Shown here one piece after another: positions 1-8,258 of a stretch of 50,619 nucleotides of DNA. A program made the position numbers and the translations under genes. The notes beneath the pieces were generated by a model. It was not told where the DNA came from. It was given only the letters and a program-made list of their open reading frames with translations, and did not search any database. Source of the DNA: UBA4874 sp002399435 (GTDB lineage Bacteria > Bacillota > Clostridia > Caldicoprobacterales > DTU083); contig DAISGI010000017.1 of NCBI GenBank assembly GCA_036823195.1, positions 1 through 50,619 on the forward strand, given 5' to 3'. How positions within the stretch are numbered: the first letter of the stretch is position 1; the number at the start of each line of letters is the position of its first letter.

Positions 1-44
1 ATTTTTCATCCCAACAGGCAATGCCGGCTGCCCGGACATCAACA

Positions 45-73
45 TTTAAAAGGCCGGAAGTTTCCTTCCGGCC
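45..73 (-). terminator. Intrinsic terminator after gap
   Basis: On the minus strand a perfect 9-bp stem (arms at 65-73 and 52-60, four-base loop) lies 10 bases after the gap stop codon and is followed by a short T run (plus-strand A bases 48-51). This is the normal form of a Rho-independent terminator and marks the end of the gap transcript. Confidence 0.85.
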
Positions 74-83
74 ATTGGTGAAC

Positions 84-1094
84 TTATTTGGCATCCACTT
101 TGGCCATATGGACGATCAGATCCACGACCTTGTTGGAATAGCCCCACTCATTGTCATACCACGCAATCAGTTTGACAAAGTTGGAATTCAATGCAATACC
201 GGCCCCCGCATCAAAGATGGAGGTCCTGGGATCCGTCAGGAAATCGGAAGAAACCACCTGGTCCTCCGTATAACCCAGAATCCCCTTCATTTCATTTTCC
301 GAAGCATGTTTCATGGCAGCTTTGATTTCATCATAGGAAGCAGCCTTTTCCAACCGGCAGGTCAGATCCACAACGGATACATCGACGGTCGGGACGCGGA
401 AGGACATGCCGGTCAGCTTGCCGTTCAGCTCGGGAATAACCTTGCCGACTGCCTTGGCTGCGCCGGTGGAAGACGGAATGATATTGGCAGAAGCGGCACG
501 TCCGCCTCTCCAGTCTTTCTTGGACGGACCATCCACGGTCTTCTGGGTCGCCGTGGTGGAATGTACGGTGGTCATCAGGCCTTCGGCAATGCCGAAATGA
601 TCCTGCAAAACCTTTGCCAGAGGCGCCAGGCAGTTTGTGGTGCAGGAAGCGTTGGAAACAACCTTCATGTCACTGGTGTATTTGTCCTGGTTGACCCCCA
701 TGACAAACATGGGCGCATCCTTGGAAGGAGCAGAAATAACAACCTTTTTGGCACCGCCCTTGAAGTGGGCAGAAGCCTGCTCGATGGTCTTGAATACGCC
801 GGTGGACTCCACTATGTACTCCGCACCGCATTCACTCCAGGGGATCTCCTCCGGTTTCATGCTTGCATATACACTGACTGCCTGCCCATCCACAACCAAT
901 TTGCCATTTTCTGTTTTAATGTCTCCCTTGAACTGGCCATGTACGGTATCATAGCGGAGCATGTACGCCATATAGTCCAAATCGATGAAAGGATCATTAA
1001 TGCCGACCACTTCAACATCGGGGTTGCCCAGAGAGGCACGGAAAACCAGACGTCCAATCCGACCAAATCCATTAATACCAACTTTCACTTTCAT
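84..1094 (-). CDS. gap: Glyceraldehyde-3-phosphate dehydrogenase, type I
   Basis: Glycolytic cytosolic enzyme that oxidises and phosphorylates glyceraldehyde-3-phosphate to 1,3-bisphosphoglycerate. The 336-residue length is typical of the family. Residues 6-15 form the Rossmann loop GINGFGRIGR, Asp34 at the end of the second strand favours NAD over NADP, and the catalytic pair is Cys151 (in SNASCTTN) and His178. The start ATG follows a clear AGGAGG site. The gene has its own promoter and terminator and no pgk or tpi beside it, so here it is a single-gene unit rather than part of a glycolytic operon. Confidence 0.97.
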   Translation of the reverse strand: MKVKVGINGFGRIGRLVFRASLGNPDVEVVGINDPFIDLDYMAYMLRYDTVHGQFKGDIKTENGKLVVDGQAVSVYASMKPEEIPWSECGAEYIVESTGVFKTIEQASAHFKGGAKKVVISAPSKDAPMFVMGVNQDKYTSDMKVVSNASCTTNCLAPLAKVLQDHFGIAEGLMTTVHSTTATQKTVDGPSKKDWRGGRAASANIIPSSTGAAKAVGKVIPELNGKLTGMSFRVPTVDVSVVDLTCRLEKAASYDEIKAAMKHASENEMKGILGYTEDQVVSSDFLTDPRTSIFDAGAGIALNSNFVKLIAWYDNEWGYSNKVVDLIVHMAKVDAK

Positions 1095-1133
1095 ATAATA
1101 ACCTCCTATCGTTTTGTTACGTTTCCAGTTCTT

Positions 1134-1162
1134 ATTCTATAACACTTTTTCCCGGTTGACAA
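1134..1162 (-). promoter_or_regulatory. Sigma-A promoter of gap
   Basis: Minus-strand -35 TTGTCA (1157-1162) and -10 TAGAAT (1134-1139) are separated by exactly 17 bases and lie about 40 bases before the gap start codon. Confidence 0.7.
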
Positions 1163-1208
1163 GTCTGTCCAGGCAAAACTGTGAAAAAAATAACATTCTA
1201 TCTGCATT

Positions 1209-2310
1209 TTATTGCGACCTCTGCAGATAAGCGTTGATGAACATGTCCAGATCCCCGTCCATCACTGCCTGGATATTCCCGGTTTCCACATCCGTCCGAT
1301 GATCCTTGACCATATTGTAAGGATGAAAGACATAGGAACGGATCTGGCTTCCCCACTCGATTTTCTTCAGTTCCCCTTCTATTTCATCCTTTTTCTCCCG
1401 GTTTTCCTGCTCCTTCAGTGCCAGCAATTTGCCCCGCAGCATTTTCATGGCGGTTTCCCTGTTCTGAATCTGGGATCGCTCGTTCTGGCAGGTTACCACA
1501 ATACCGGTAGACAAATGGGTAATCCGGATGGCGGAGGAGGTCTTGTTGACGTGCTGCCCGCCAGCGCCGCTGGAACGGTAGGTATCCACCCTCAGATCCT
1601 CCGGTCGGATCTCGATCGTATTGTCATCCTCCAGCTCCGGCATAACATCCACCGACGCAAAGGAGGTGTGGCGCCGGCCGGAGGAATCAAAGGGAGAGAT
1701 CCGGACCAGCCGATGGACCCCTTTTTCCGCTTTCAGATAGCCATAGGCATTTTCTCCGATCACGTGAAGGGTCGCACTTTTGACACCTGCTTCCTCCCCG
1801 GGCAGAAAATCCAGGGTTTTGACCTCATATTCTTTGCTCTCGCACCATCGGGTGTACATCCGGAGAAGCATGGATGTCCAGTCCATGGCTTCCGTTCCGC
1901 CGGCACCGGCATGGAGGGATACAATGGCATTGTTGGCATCATAGGGCCCTTTGAGCAGGGCGTTTAGACGCATCTTTTCCACGTCCCTCTCCAATTGCTC
2001 CACATTGCCTTGTACTTCCTCCACAACAGAAGAGTCCTCCATCTCCTGGCCCAGGTCAATCAGGACTTCCGTGTCCTCCAGCCTGCTTTTGGTCCGGTTA
2101 TAGGATTCCAGTTTCCTTTTCAGGGACTTGGTTTCCTGATTTACCTTCTGCGAGCGTTCCAGATCATTCCAGAAATCCGGAACGTTCATCTGTTCTTCCA
2201 ATTCCTCTATTCTCTGCTGACATCCAGGGATGTCAAAGTGAATCACCTACCTTTAAAAGAGTCTTCCGGACGGACTGCAGATTTTGCTTTGCTTCCTCCA
2301 GCTCTATCAT
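1209..2310 (-). CDS. prfB: Peptide chain release factor 2, with programmed +1 frameshift
   Basis: RF2 reads UAA and UGA stop codons and triggers peptide release on the ribosome. The first 25 codons start at ATG 2310 and end in an in-frame TGA (2233-2235). The remaining 342 or so codons are in the +1 frame. The second part holds the codon-recognition tripeptide SPF (in RISPFDSSG) and the GGQ motif (in SGAGGQHVNKTS) that acts in the peptidyl transferase centre. The arrangement is the classic autoregulatory frameshift of bacterial prfB: low RF2 lets ribosomes slip at CTT TGA C and make more RF2. It lies 77 bases downstream of secA, as in many Firmicutes, and is probably co-transcribed with it. 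Confidence 0.96.
2232..2248 (-). promoter_or_regulatory. prfB programmed frameshift site
   Basis: Reading the minus strand, AGGTGAT (2242-2248), a three-base spacer, then CTT TGA C (2232-2238). The slippery CTT TGA C is the canonical RF2 element. The stimulatory Shine-Dalgarno-like part is AGGTGAT rather than the usual AGGGGG. It still matches the extended sequence complementary to the 16S 3' end (AAGGAGGTGAT), with its last base three nucleotides before CTT. Confidence 0.85.
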
Positions 2311-2338
2311 ATCTTCACACCTTTCCAAATTTTCATAC

Positions 2339-2361
2339 GGCCGGGATTTCCCAATCCGGCC
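2339..2361 (-). other. Stem-loop between secA and prfB
   Basis: An inverted repeat (GGCCGG with an adjoining ATT on each side, one bulged base) occupies the 77-base gap between secA and prfB. It is followed on the minus strand by only a weak T run, so it may attenuate or process the message rather than end it fully. Confidence 0.45.
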
Positions 2362-2387
2362 AATCCTTAAAACGCAATCCTTGTTTG

Positions 2388-5078
2388 CTACAGATTGGCA
2401 CCGCAGCAATTCTTATATTTCTTCCCGCTTCCACAGGGACAGGGATCATTGCGCCCGATCTTTCTGTTCCGGTTGACTGCCGGCTTTTTTGGCCTGTTCT
2501 CCCCATGAGTGGCGGAAATGGGCTCGGCTACCTTTTCCCGTTTTGGAACATTGCTTTGCACCCGGACATGAAACAAAAGGGTCACGACTTCTTCCTGGAT
2601 GTTCCTGATCATTTCCTCAAACATCTCATAGCCCTCTAATTTATACTCCTGCACAGGATCCCGCTGTCCGTATGCCCGCAGCCCGATCCCCTGCCGCAGC
2701 TGGTCCATGGCATCAATGTGGTCCATCCACTTCTGATCCACCACCCTTAAGGTAATCACCCGTTCCACTTCCCGCATCCGCTCGTTTCCGTTGATTTCTT
2801 CCTGGCTGCGGTAGACCTTTTCTGCGATTTTCATCAGCTCTTCCTTCGCAGTCGGCCGGGTCAGATCATAGATCCGTTCGTCGTCCGTGCTAAAGGTGCC
2901 CGGCGGAATGCAGATCTTTCCAAGATAGGTCAGGAGGCCCTTCCAGTTCCAATCCTCCGGATGGCTCGCATCCCCGGCATAGGTATCGACAGCGGAATCA
3001 ATCAGGGTCGATACCATATCCATAATGCTGTCCCGCAGATTCTCCCCCTCCAGCACGCTGCGCCGCTGTTTATAAATAATCTCACGCTGTGTGTTCATGA
3101 CATCGTCATACTGGAGTACATTTCTGCGGATATCAAAGTTATTGCCTTCCACCCGCTTCTGCGCCTGCTCGATCTGTCCGGAAAGGAGCTTGTGCTCGAT
3201 GGGCTGATCCTCCTCCATTCCCAGGGAAGAAACAATCCCTTTGATCCGATCCGATCCAAACAGCCGCATCAGATCATCTTCCAGGGAAATATAAAACCGC
3301 GAGGATCCCGGATCTCCCTGACGGCCGGAACGGCCCCGGAGCTGGTTGTCAATGCGCCGGCTTTCATGCCGCTCCGTACCGATAATGTGCAGACCGCCCA
3401 GCTTTACGACCTGTTCCCATTCCTGCCTCGCCTGTGCGTCGTATTTCTGATGGAGGCGGGCGTATTGCTTTCGCGCCTCCAACAGCTCTTCATCGGCTGT
3501 CTCATTGAAACCGGTCACTTCGTTGAGCGTTTCATCGGAATAGCCCTGCTGCCTCATTTCCCTCCTGGCCAGCAGCTCAGGGTTCCCACCCAAAATAATA
3601 TCGGTGCCGCGTCCTGCCATATTGGTGGCGATGGTAACGGCATTATACTTTCCGGCCTGGGCAATGATCTCGGCTTCCTTTTCATGGAACTTCGCATTCA
3701 ATACCTGATGGGGAATCCCCCGGCGTTTCAGCATATCGCTCAGCATTTCGGAGGTCTCAATGGAAATGGTCCCCACCAGCAGAGGTTGCCCGGTGGCATG
3801 CCGCCGGGCAATCTCCTCCACCACTGCATTGAACTTCCCTTTTTCCGTAAGATATACCACATCGTTTAAATCCTCACGGATCATGGGCTTGTTGGTAGGA
3901 ATGACGACAACATCCAGTCCATAAATGGATTCAAATTCATTCTCTTCGGTCTTTGCCGTACCGGTCATACCGGATAATTTGTGGTACATCCGGAAATAAT
4001 TCTGAAACGTAATGGTGGCGAGTGTTTTGCTTTCCCGCTGCACCCTTACGTTTTCCTTTGCCTCAATGGCCTGATGCAGGCCGTCACTGTATCGCCTGCC
4101 CATCATAAGACGGCCGGTAAATTCATCCACTATGATGATCTGGTCGTCTTTCACCACGTAGTCCCGGTCCCGCTTCATCAGGGCATGGGCCCGCAGCGCC
4201 TGATTGATATGGTGGGACAATTCGATATTCTCCGGATCCGCCAGGTTCTCCAAAGAAAAATACTGCTCCGCCTTTTTCAGGCCTTCATCGGTCAGATTGA
4301 CGGTATTGTCCTTTTCATCCTTTTCATAGTCCTGATCCGGTTTCAGGCGTACAACAAAGCGGTCCACGCGGAAATACATATCCGTGGATTTGTCGCCGGC
4401 CCCGGAGATGATTAACGGAGTACGTGCTTCATCAATCAGGATGGAATCCACTTCGTCCACAATGGCGAAGTTCAGTTCCCTCTGAACCATATCCTCCTTG
4501 TAAATGACCATATTGTCTCTCAGATAATCAAATCCGAACTCATTGTTGGTACCATAGGTAATGTCTGCGCCATAGCTCAGCCGCCGCTCCGCCGGCTCCA
4601 TATCGTGTACAATCAGCCCTACGGAAAGGCCGAGGAACCGATGGATCTTGCCCATCCATTCACTGTCCCTGCGCGCCAGATAATCGTTGACCGTAACAAT
4701 ATGAACCCCTTTGCCGGTCAGGGCGTTCAGGTAAGCAGGCAGGGTCGACGCCAGGGTCTTCCCTTCCCCGGTCTTCATCTCCGCGATGCGCCCCTGATGC
4801 AGAACGATCCCGCCGATCATCTGCACATTGAAATGGCGCTGGCTGATGACCCGGACCGCAGCCTCCCTTACCACGGCATAAGCCTCGGGAAGCAGGTCGT
4901 CCAGGGACTCCCCGGCGCCATATCGGTTTTTGAACTCCATTGTCTTGCCCTTCAGCTGCTGATCGCTCAGCGCCTTCATGGAAGGCTCAAGAGATTCTAT
5001 TTTATCAACGGTCTTCATCAACCGCTTTATTTCACGGTCATTGCTGTTTGTCAACAGCTTTTTGAACAGATTCGCCAC
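2388..5078 (-). CDS. secA: Preprotein translocase ATPase SecA
   Basis: Motor ATPase that drives secretory proteins through the SecYEG channel at the cytoplasmic membrane. At 896 residues it is a full-length SecA. Walker A is GEGKT at about 104-108, the Walker B/DEAD region is VDEVDSILIDEARTPL, helicase-type motifs follow (MAGRGTDIILGGNPEL; QLRGRSGRQGD), and the C-terminus carries the zinc-binding motif CPCGSGKKYKNCC that contacts SecB or the ribosome. The start is GTG at 5076-5078 after GGTGGAG. The gene has its own promoter in the gap after hpf and leads into prfB. Its partner channel gene secY is also in this window at 39682-40953. Confidence 0.97.
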   Translation of the reverse strand: MANLFKKLLTNSNDREIKRLMKTVDKIESLEPSMKALSDQQLKGKTMEFKNRYGAGESLDDLLPEAYAVVREAAVRVISQRHFNVQMIGGIVLHQGRIAEMKTGEGKTLASTLPAYLNALTGKGVHIVTVNDYLARRDSEWMGKIHRFLGLSVGLIVHDMEPAERRLSYGADITYGTNNEFGFDYLRDNMVIYKEDMVQRELNFAIVDEVDSILIDEARTPLIISGAGDKSTDMYFRVDRFVVRLKPDQDYEKDEKDNTVNLTDEGLKKAEQYFSLENLADPENIELSHHINQALRAHALMKRDRDYVVKDDQIIIVDEFTGRLMMGRRYSDGLHQAIEAKENVRVQRESKTLATITFQNYFRMYHKLSGMTGTAKTEENEFESIYGLDVVVIPTNKPMIREDLNDVVYLTEKGKFNAVVEEIARRHATGQPLLVGTISIETSEMLSDMLKRRGIPHQVLNAKFHEKEAEIIAQAGKYNAVTIATNMAGRGTDIILGGNPELLARREMRQQGYSDETLNEVTGFNETADEELLEARKQYARLHQKYDAQARQEWEQVVKLGGLHIIGTERHESRRIDNQLRGRSGRQGDPGSSRFYISLEDDLMRLFGSDRIKGIVSSLGMEEDQPIEHKLLSGQIEQAQKRVEGNNFDIRRNVLQYDDVMNTQREIIYKQRRSVLEGENLRDSIMDMVSTLIDSAVDTYAGDASHPEDWNWKGLLTYLGKICIPPGTFSTDDERIYDLTRPTAKEELMKIAEKVYRSQEEINGNERMREVERVITLRVVDQKWMDHIDAMDQLRQGIGLRAYGQRDPVQEYKLEGYEMFEEMIRNIQEEVVTLLFHVRVQSNVPKREKVAEPISATHGENRPKKPAVNRNRKIGRNDPCPCGSGKKYKNCCGANL

Positions 5079-5113
5079 TATTTCTCCACCTCTGCTTCCG
5101 CTCTCATTCTTTT

Positions 5114-5142
5114 ATTTTAACATGGAAACGGAAAGGATACAA
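5114..5142 (-). promoter_or_regulatory. Promoter of secA-prfB
   Basis: Minus-strand -35 TTGTAT (5137-5142), 17-base spacer, -10 TAAAAT (5114-5119), about 35 bases before the secA GTG. The fit to sigma-A is good at the -10 and fair at the -35. Confidence 0.6.
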
Positions 5143-5198
5143 GGATTCGCAAAAAAGTTCGAAAATCCTGAAAGCAAAGAGGCAAAGAAATCCCTGAA

Positions 5199-5741
5199 TC
5201 AATCATATTCCGGCTCAATCAGTCCGTATCTTCCATCCCGCCTTCTGTACACCACATTGGTTTCCCCGCTCTCCGCATTGGTAAACACAAAAAAGCTGTG
5301 GCCCAGCAAGTCCATCTGCATGAGGGCTTCCTCCACCGTCATGGGCTTGACGGCAAAACGCTTGGTGCGGACAACCTTGAGCTCCCTGGCACCGTCTTCA
5401 AACAGGGGCTCATCACTGAACAGCGGCTTTTCGTCCCTGAAAGCCCCCTTGCGGAAGCTCCGCTCCAACTTCGTCCGGTAACGGTGAATCTGATGTTCCA
5501 GTTTGTCCAGAACCTTATCGATGGATGCGTACATATCATCAGTGGATTCCTCTGCACGGAACAGCATCCCCTTGTGCGGAATGGTAACTTCCACAATATG
5601 CCGGCTTTTTTCAACCGACAAAGTGACCTGCACTTCCGTTTCCGGCTCAAAATAGCGCTCCAGTTTCCTGACCTTTTTGTTAATCTGATTCCTTAGTGCG
5701 TCCGTGATCTCAAGATTTTTCCCACTTATAATGATCTTCAT
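5199..5741 (-). CDS. hpf: Ribosome hibernation promoting factor, long form (RaiA/YfiA family)
   Basis: Binds the 30S decoding region and pairs ribosomes into inactive 100S dimers in stationary phase. The 180-residue length marks the long form found in Firmicutes. Residues 1 to about 100 are the S30AE beta-alpha domain (start MKIIISGKN, then KVRKLERYF). A linker follows, and the C-terminal 55 residues form the dimerisation domain (TVEEALMQMDLLGHSFFVF, then YRRRDGRYGLIEPE). The start ATG is preceded by GGAGC. It lies directly upstream of secA in the usual clostridial order. The leader can form alternative stems (5786-5832). Confidence 0.96.
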   Translation of the reverse strand: MKIIISGKNLEITDALRNQINKKVRKLERYFEPETEVQVTLSVEKSRHIVEVTIPHKGMLFRAEESTDDMYASIDKVLDKLEHQIHRYRTKLERSFRKGAFRDEKPLFSDEPLFEDGARELKVVRTKRFAVKPMTVEEALMQMDLLGHSFFVFTNAESGETNVVYRRRDGRYGLIEPEYD

Positions 5742-5785
5742 GGTGGTCAGCTCCTTTCATCCATTGTAGGTATCTATTCGCCGTC

Positions 5786-5832
5786 AACGGAAAAATTCCT
5801 GTTTCACAGGAGGAAGCCGGCATTCTTCCGTT
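5786..5832 (-). promoter_or_regulatory. Structured leader of hpf with two exclusive stems
   Basis: In the leader, 5826-5832 pairs perfectly with 5786-5792 (7 bp) and encloses a 5-bp hairpin (5798-5802 with 5806-5810). A second 5-bp stem (5812-5816 with 5825-5829) uses the same bases as the outer arm, so the two folds exclude each other. Seen in the sequence only; no function is shown. Confidence 0.35.
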
Positions 5833-5841
5833 ATTTTATTT

Positions 5842-5866
5842 TTACCCCGTTTGAAGATTCCCAAAC
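5842..5866 (-). promoter_or_regulatory. Possible stress-type promoter of hpf
   Basis: Minus-strand GTTTGG (5861-5866), a 13-base spacer and GGGTAA (5842-5847) resemble the GTTT/GGGNAN pattern of sigma-B promoters, which would suit hpf. A poorer sigma-A reading (TTGTTT with 18 bases to TAAAAA) overlaps it, so the sigma factor is uncertain. Confidence 0.3.
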
Positions 5867-5921
5867 AATTCTATGGTGTATATCATTGCGGAATGACTTA
5901 TCCTGTCGGTTTTGCTGTTCT

Positions 5922-5980
5922 TTTGTCAAGTTCTCACTAGTTTTGCGGAAAACGACACATCCATATGAAAATATGTCAAA
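5922..5980 (+). promoter_or_regulatory. Two candidate Spo0A boxes before the Spo0E-like gene
   Basis: TTTGTCAAG (5922-5930) and TATGTCAAA (5972-5980) each match the B. subtilis 0A-box pattern TTTGTCRAA at 8 of 9 positions. Both are in the same orientation, the second ending 25 bases before the gene's start codon. Chance matches in AT-rich DNA cannot be excluded by eye. Confidence 0.35.
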
Positions 5981-6005
5981 CTATAGGCAGAAAGGAGGAG
6001 ATCAA

Positions 6006-6179
6006 TTGGAATTGAAGGAATTGGAAATCCGGATCCAGCAAAAACAACAGGAGCTGAATCAGCTGATTTTACTCAATAAGGAAGACCTGAGTTCCAACGA
6101 AATCCTCAGACTGAGCAACGAGCTGGATGATCTCATTTCTGCCTACATCGATCTCTCCGGGAAGGGAACCGAGCCATAA
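6006..6179 (+). CDS. Spo0E-like sporulation regulatory protein
   Basis: A 57-residue, mostly helical protein. The second helix carries the family signature around LSNELDDLISAYIDL (compare SxELDxLI), used by Spo0E-type phosphatases to dephosphorylate Spo0A~P and delay sporulation. The first helix is ELKELEIRIQQKQQEL, giving the two-helix hairpin of the family. I chose the TTG at 6006 because GGAGG sits exactly seven bases upstream; an upstream in-frame extension lacks such a site. It is a lone plus-strand gene between minus-strand neighbours and converges on the gene ending at 6205. The specific target is inferred from the family. Confidence 0.75.
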   Translation: MELKELEIRIQQKQQELNQLILLNKEDLSSNEILRLSNELDDLISAYIDLSGKGTEP

Positions 6180-6204
6180 CGCCTGTCCGGCACTGCGTTT
6201 TTCA

Positions 6205-6792
6205 TCACGAAGACACGGCATAGAATCTTATCTTTGTCTTTTCATTCAACGGATCAAATTCCTTCTGTAACAGAACCTTCTGTTCTGTCACTTGCCACCG
6301 ATAACCGGATTTCTTCAGCTTCATGCGGGTATACAGGGTTTTTGAGCCGTCCGTATGCATCAGATATACAAACAGCCCCCCATCCTCCGTGGGAAACGTC
6401 TTTTCACTGAGGGAGAGATCACAATGCTTTCCCGGAAAGTACGCGGACTTCAGGTCGTCTTCGGACAGGACCTTCAAGCTGGAAGTGCCCAGGCCTTCCT
6501 TCCTCATTTTTTTTGGATAGGCATAGAGATCCAAATCCCCTTTCAGGCAACGGTTCCACAGCTGACCTGCCTGTTCCGCCACCAGGGGAGCCTGATATCC
6601 GACAGTAAAACGATAATGGCCATATACTGCCCCAAAAAGCAGTACCGTTATGACCACAGTGGACAGAATGCGGCAGACCGCCGGCCTTTTCCTGCTTTTT
6701 CCTATACGGAAAAAGCTTTTCAGAAGATAGGATAACCATGGCAAAAAGATCAGAATTCCAATCCCGGTATAAACAATTCGAGCTGCTTTCAT
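6205..6792 (-). CDS. Hypothetical membrane-anchored protein
   Basis: A 195-residue protein I do not recognise. Two hydrophobic stretches (about residues 7-25 and 42-59) flank a basic stretch (GKSRKRP), and the rest is a soluble, probably extracytoplasmic domain of about 130 residues with alternating beta-rich segments near the C-terminus (GGLFVYLMHTDGSKTLYTRM). It starts 21 bases after glnQ and is probably translated from the same message as the amino-acid ABC transporter. That position suggests, but does not show, an envelope role. Confidence 0.6.
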   Translation of the reverse strand: MKAARIVYTGIGILIFLPWLSYLLKSFFRIGKSRKRPAVCRILSTVVITVLLFGAVYGHYRFTVGYQAPLVAEQAGQLWNRCLKGDLDLYAYPKKMRKEGLGTSSLKVLSEDDLKSAYFPGKHCDLSLSEKTFPTEDGGLFVYLMHTDGSKTLYTRMKLKKSGYRWQVTEQKVLLQKEFDPLNEKTKIRFYAVSS

Positions 6793-6813
6793 AATGCGCC
6801 TCCTACAGCACTC

Positions 6814-7536
6814 CTACAGCACCTTGCTCAGAAAAGATCTGGTGCGTTCACATACAGGATGATTGAAAAGGACATCGGGGGTATTTTCTTCTGCAATAAT
6901 TCCTCCATCCATAAACAGAATCCGATCTCCCATTTCCCGGGCAAAGGCCATTTCATGGGTTACCACCACCATGGTCATTCCTTCCAGTACCAGCTGTTTC
7001 ATCACGGCCAGCACCTCGCCCACCATCTCCGGATCCAGGGCAGAAGTCGGCTCATCAAAAAGCATGAGCTCAGGATCCATGGCCAGCGCCCTTGCAATGG
7101 CAACCCGCTGCTTTTGTCCTCCGGAAAGCTGGTTGGGGTAGGCATCTATTTTATCCGACAGTCCCACCTTGTGAAGAAGTTCCACCGCCCTGGCCTTTGC
7201 CTGCCCGCGATCCATTCCCTTTGCCCGGACCGGCCCGATGGTAATATTATCCAGTACTGTCATATGGGGAAACAGGTTAAACTGCTGAAATACCATTCCC
7301 ACCTTTTGCCGCAGCTTGTTGATGTCTTTTTTTTGCTCCGTAAGAGAAACTCCGTCAATGAAAACCTCTCCGGAAGTGGGTTCCTCCAGCATGTTCAGGC
7401 ATCTTAGAAACGTGCTTTTCCCGGATCCGCTGGGCCCGATGATGCAAACGACTTCTCCCCTGCGGATTTCATTGGTAATGCCCTTCAGTACGGAAAGGTT
7501 CCCGAAAGATTTATAAAGATCCACGACCTTAATCAC
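6814..7536 (-). CDS. Polar amino-acid ABC transporter, ATP-binding protein
   Basis: ATPase subunit of a GlnQ/HisP-type importer in the PAAT family. The 240-residue protein shows Walker A GPSGSGKST, the Q-loop in GMVFQQFNLFPHMTV, the signature LSGGQKQR, Walker B LMLFDEPTSALDPE and the switch histidine in VVVTHEMAFA. It overlaps the permease gene by 8 bases, which indicates translational coupling. Order on the transcript is binding protein, permease, ATPase. Substrate (glutamine, glutamate, cystine or another) cannot be told from sequence by eye. Confidence 0.93.
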   Translation of the reverse strand: MIKVVDLYKSFGNLSVLKGITNEIRRGEVVCIIGPSGSGKSTFLRCLNMLEEPTSGEVFIDGVSLTEQKKDINKLRQKVGMVFQQFNLFPHMTVLDNITIGPVRAKGMDRGQAKARAVELLHKVGLSDKIDAYPNQLSGGQKQRVAIARALAMDPELMLFDEPTSALDPEMVGEVLAVMKQLVLEGMTMVVVTHEMAFAREMGDRILFMDGGIIAEENTPDVLFNHPVCERTRSFLSKVL

Positions 7537-8233
7537 TTTTCCTCATACTCCTTTCCGCATGGTTCAGAATCATGGTCATACATACGGTAATATACAAATA
7601 GATTACCGCAATGACCAGATAAGGCGTGTAATTTGAAAAAGTACGGCTGCGGACAATCTCCGCGCCGCGCATCAGATCATCCAGTCCAATGAAACCGGCA
7701 ATGGCCGTTTCCTTCCACAAGGCAATGACTTCATTGCCCATACCGGGCAGAATGTTTTTGATCGCCTGGGGAATCACAATATAACGCATCCCCTGATAGT
7801 AGGACAAGCCGATGGAACGGGCAGCTTCCATCTGTCCCCTGTCCACAGCCTGTATCCCGGCACGGATCAGTTCCGCCACATAGGCACCGCTGTTCATGCC
7901 AAATGCAATGGAAGCCACGGTGACCTTCGGCATACTGGTGGTGGCAAATACGGCAAAATAGATGATCAACAGCTGCACCACAACCGGTGTTCCCCGGATC
8001 ATATCAACGTACTTTCCCGCAGCCCCACTCAGCAACCTGTTGTTGGTCAGCCTGGCCACTGCGATCAGCAGTCCAATGACACTGCCGATCACCGCTGCAA
8101 ACAATGTCAGCTGCACGGATATGCCCAGGCCTTTGACAAACAGCATATAGCGATTCTCCCGGATCAGATTGGCATAAATCTCATCGGACAGCATGGAAAC
8201 GATGTCTCCAGCATACTTCATTCCCCTCACCAT
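7529..8233 (-). CDS. Polar amino-acid ABC transporter, permease
   Basis: Integral membrane subunit of the HisMQ type with about five membrane segments. The cytoplasmic coupling (EAA) loop is visible as EAARSIGLSYYQGMRYIVIP followed by QAIKNILPGMGNE, which docks on the ATPase encoded next. The start is uncertain: ATG 8233 directly abuts a GGAAAG site, GTG 8230 is better spaced, and ATG 8221 is also possible. The N-terminus differs by at most four residues. Confidence 0.92.
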   Translation of the reverse strand: MVRGMKYAGDIVSMLSDEIYANLIRENRYMLFVKGLGISVQLTLFAAVIGSVIGLLIAVARLTNNRLLSGAAGKYVDMIRGTPVVVQLLIIYFAVFATTSMPKVTVASIAFGMNSGAYVAELIRAGIQAVDRGQMEAARSIGLSYYQGMRYIVIPQAIKNILPGMGNEVIALWKETAIAGFIGLDDLMRGAEIVRSRTFSNYTPYLVIAVIYLYITVCMTMILNHAERSMRKSD

Positions 8234-8258
8234 CTTTCCTTTCCCGCATTTTCCCTAT

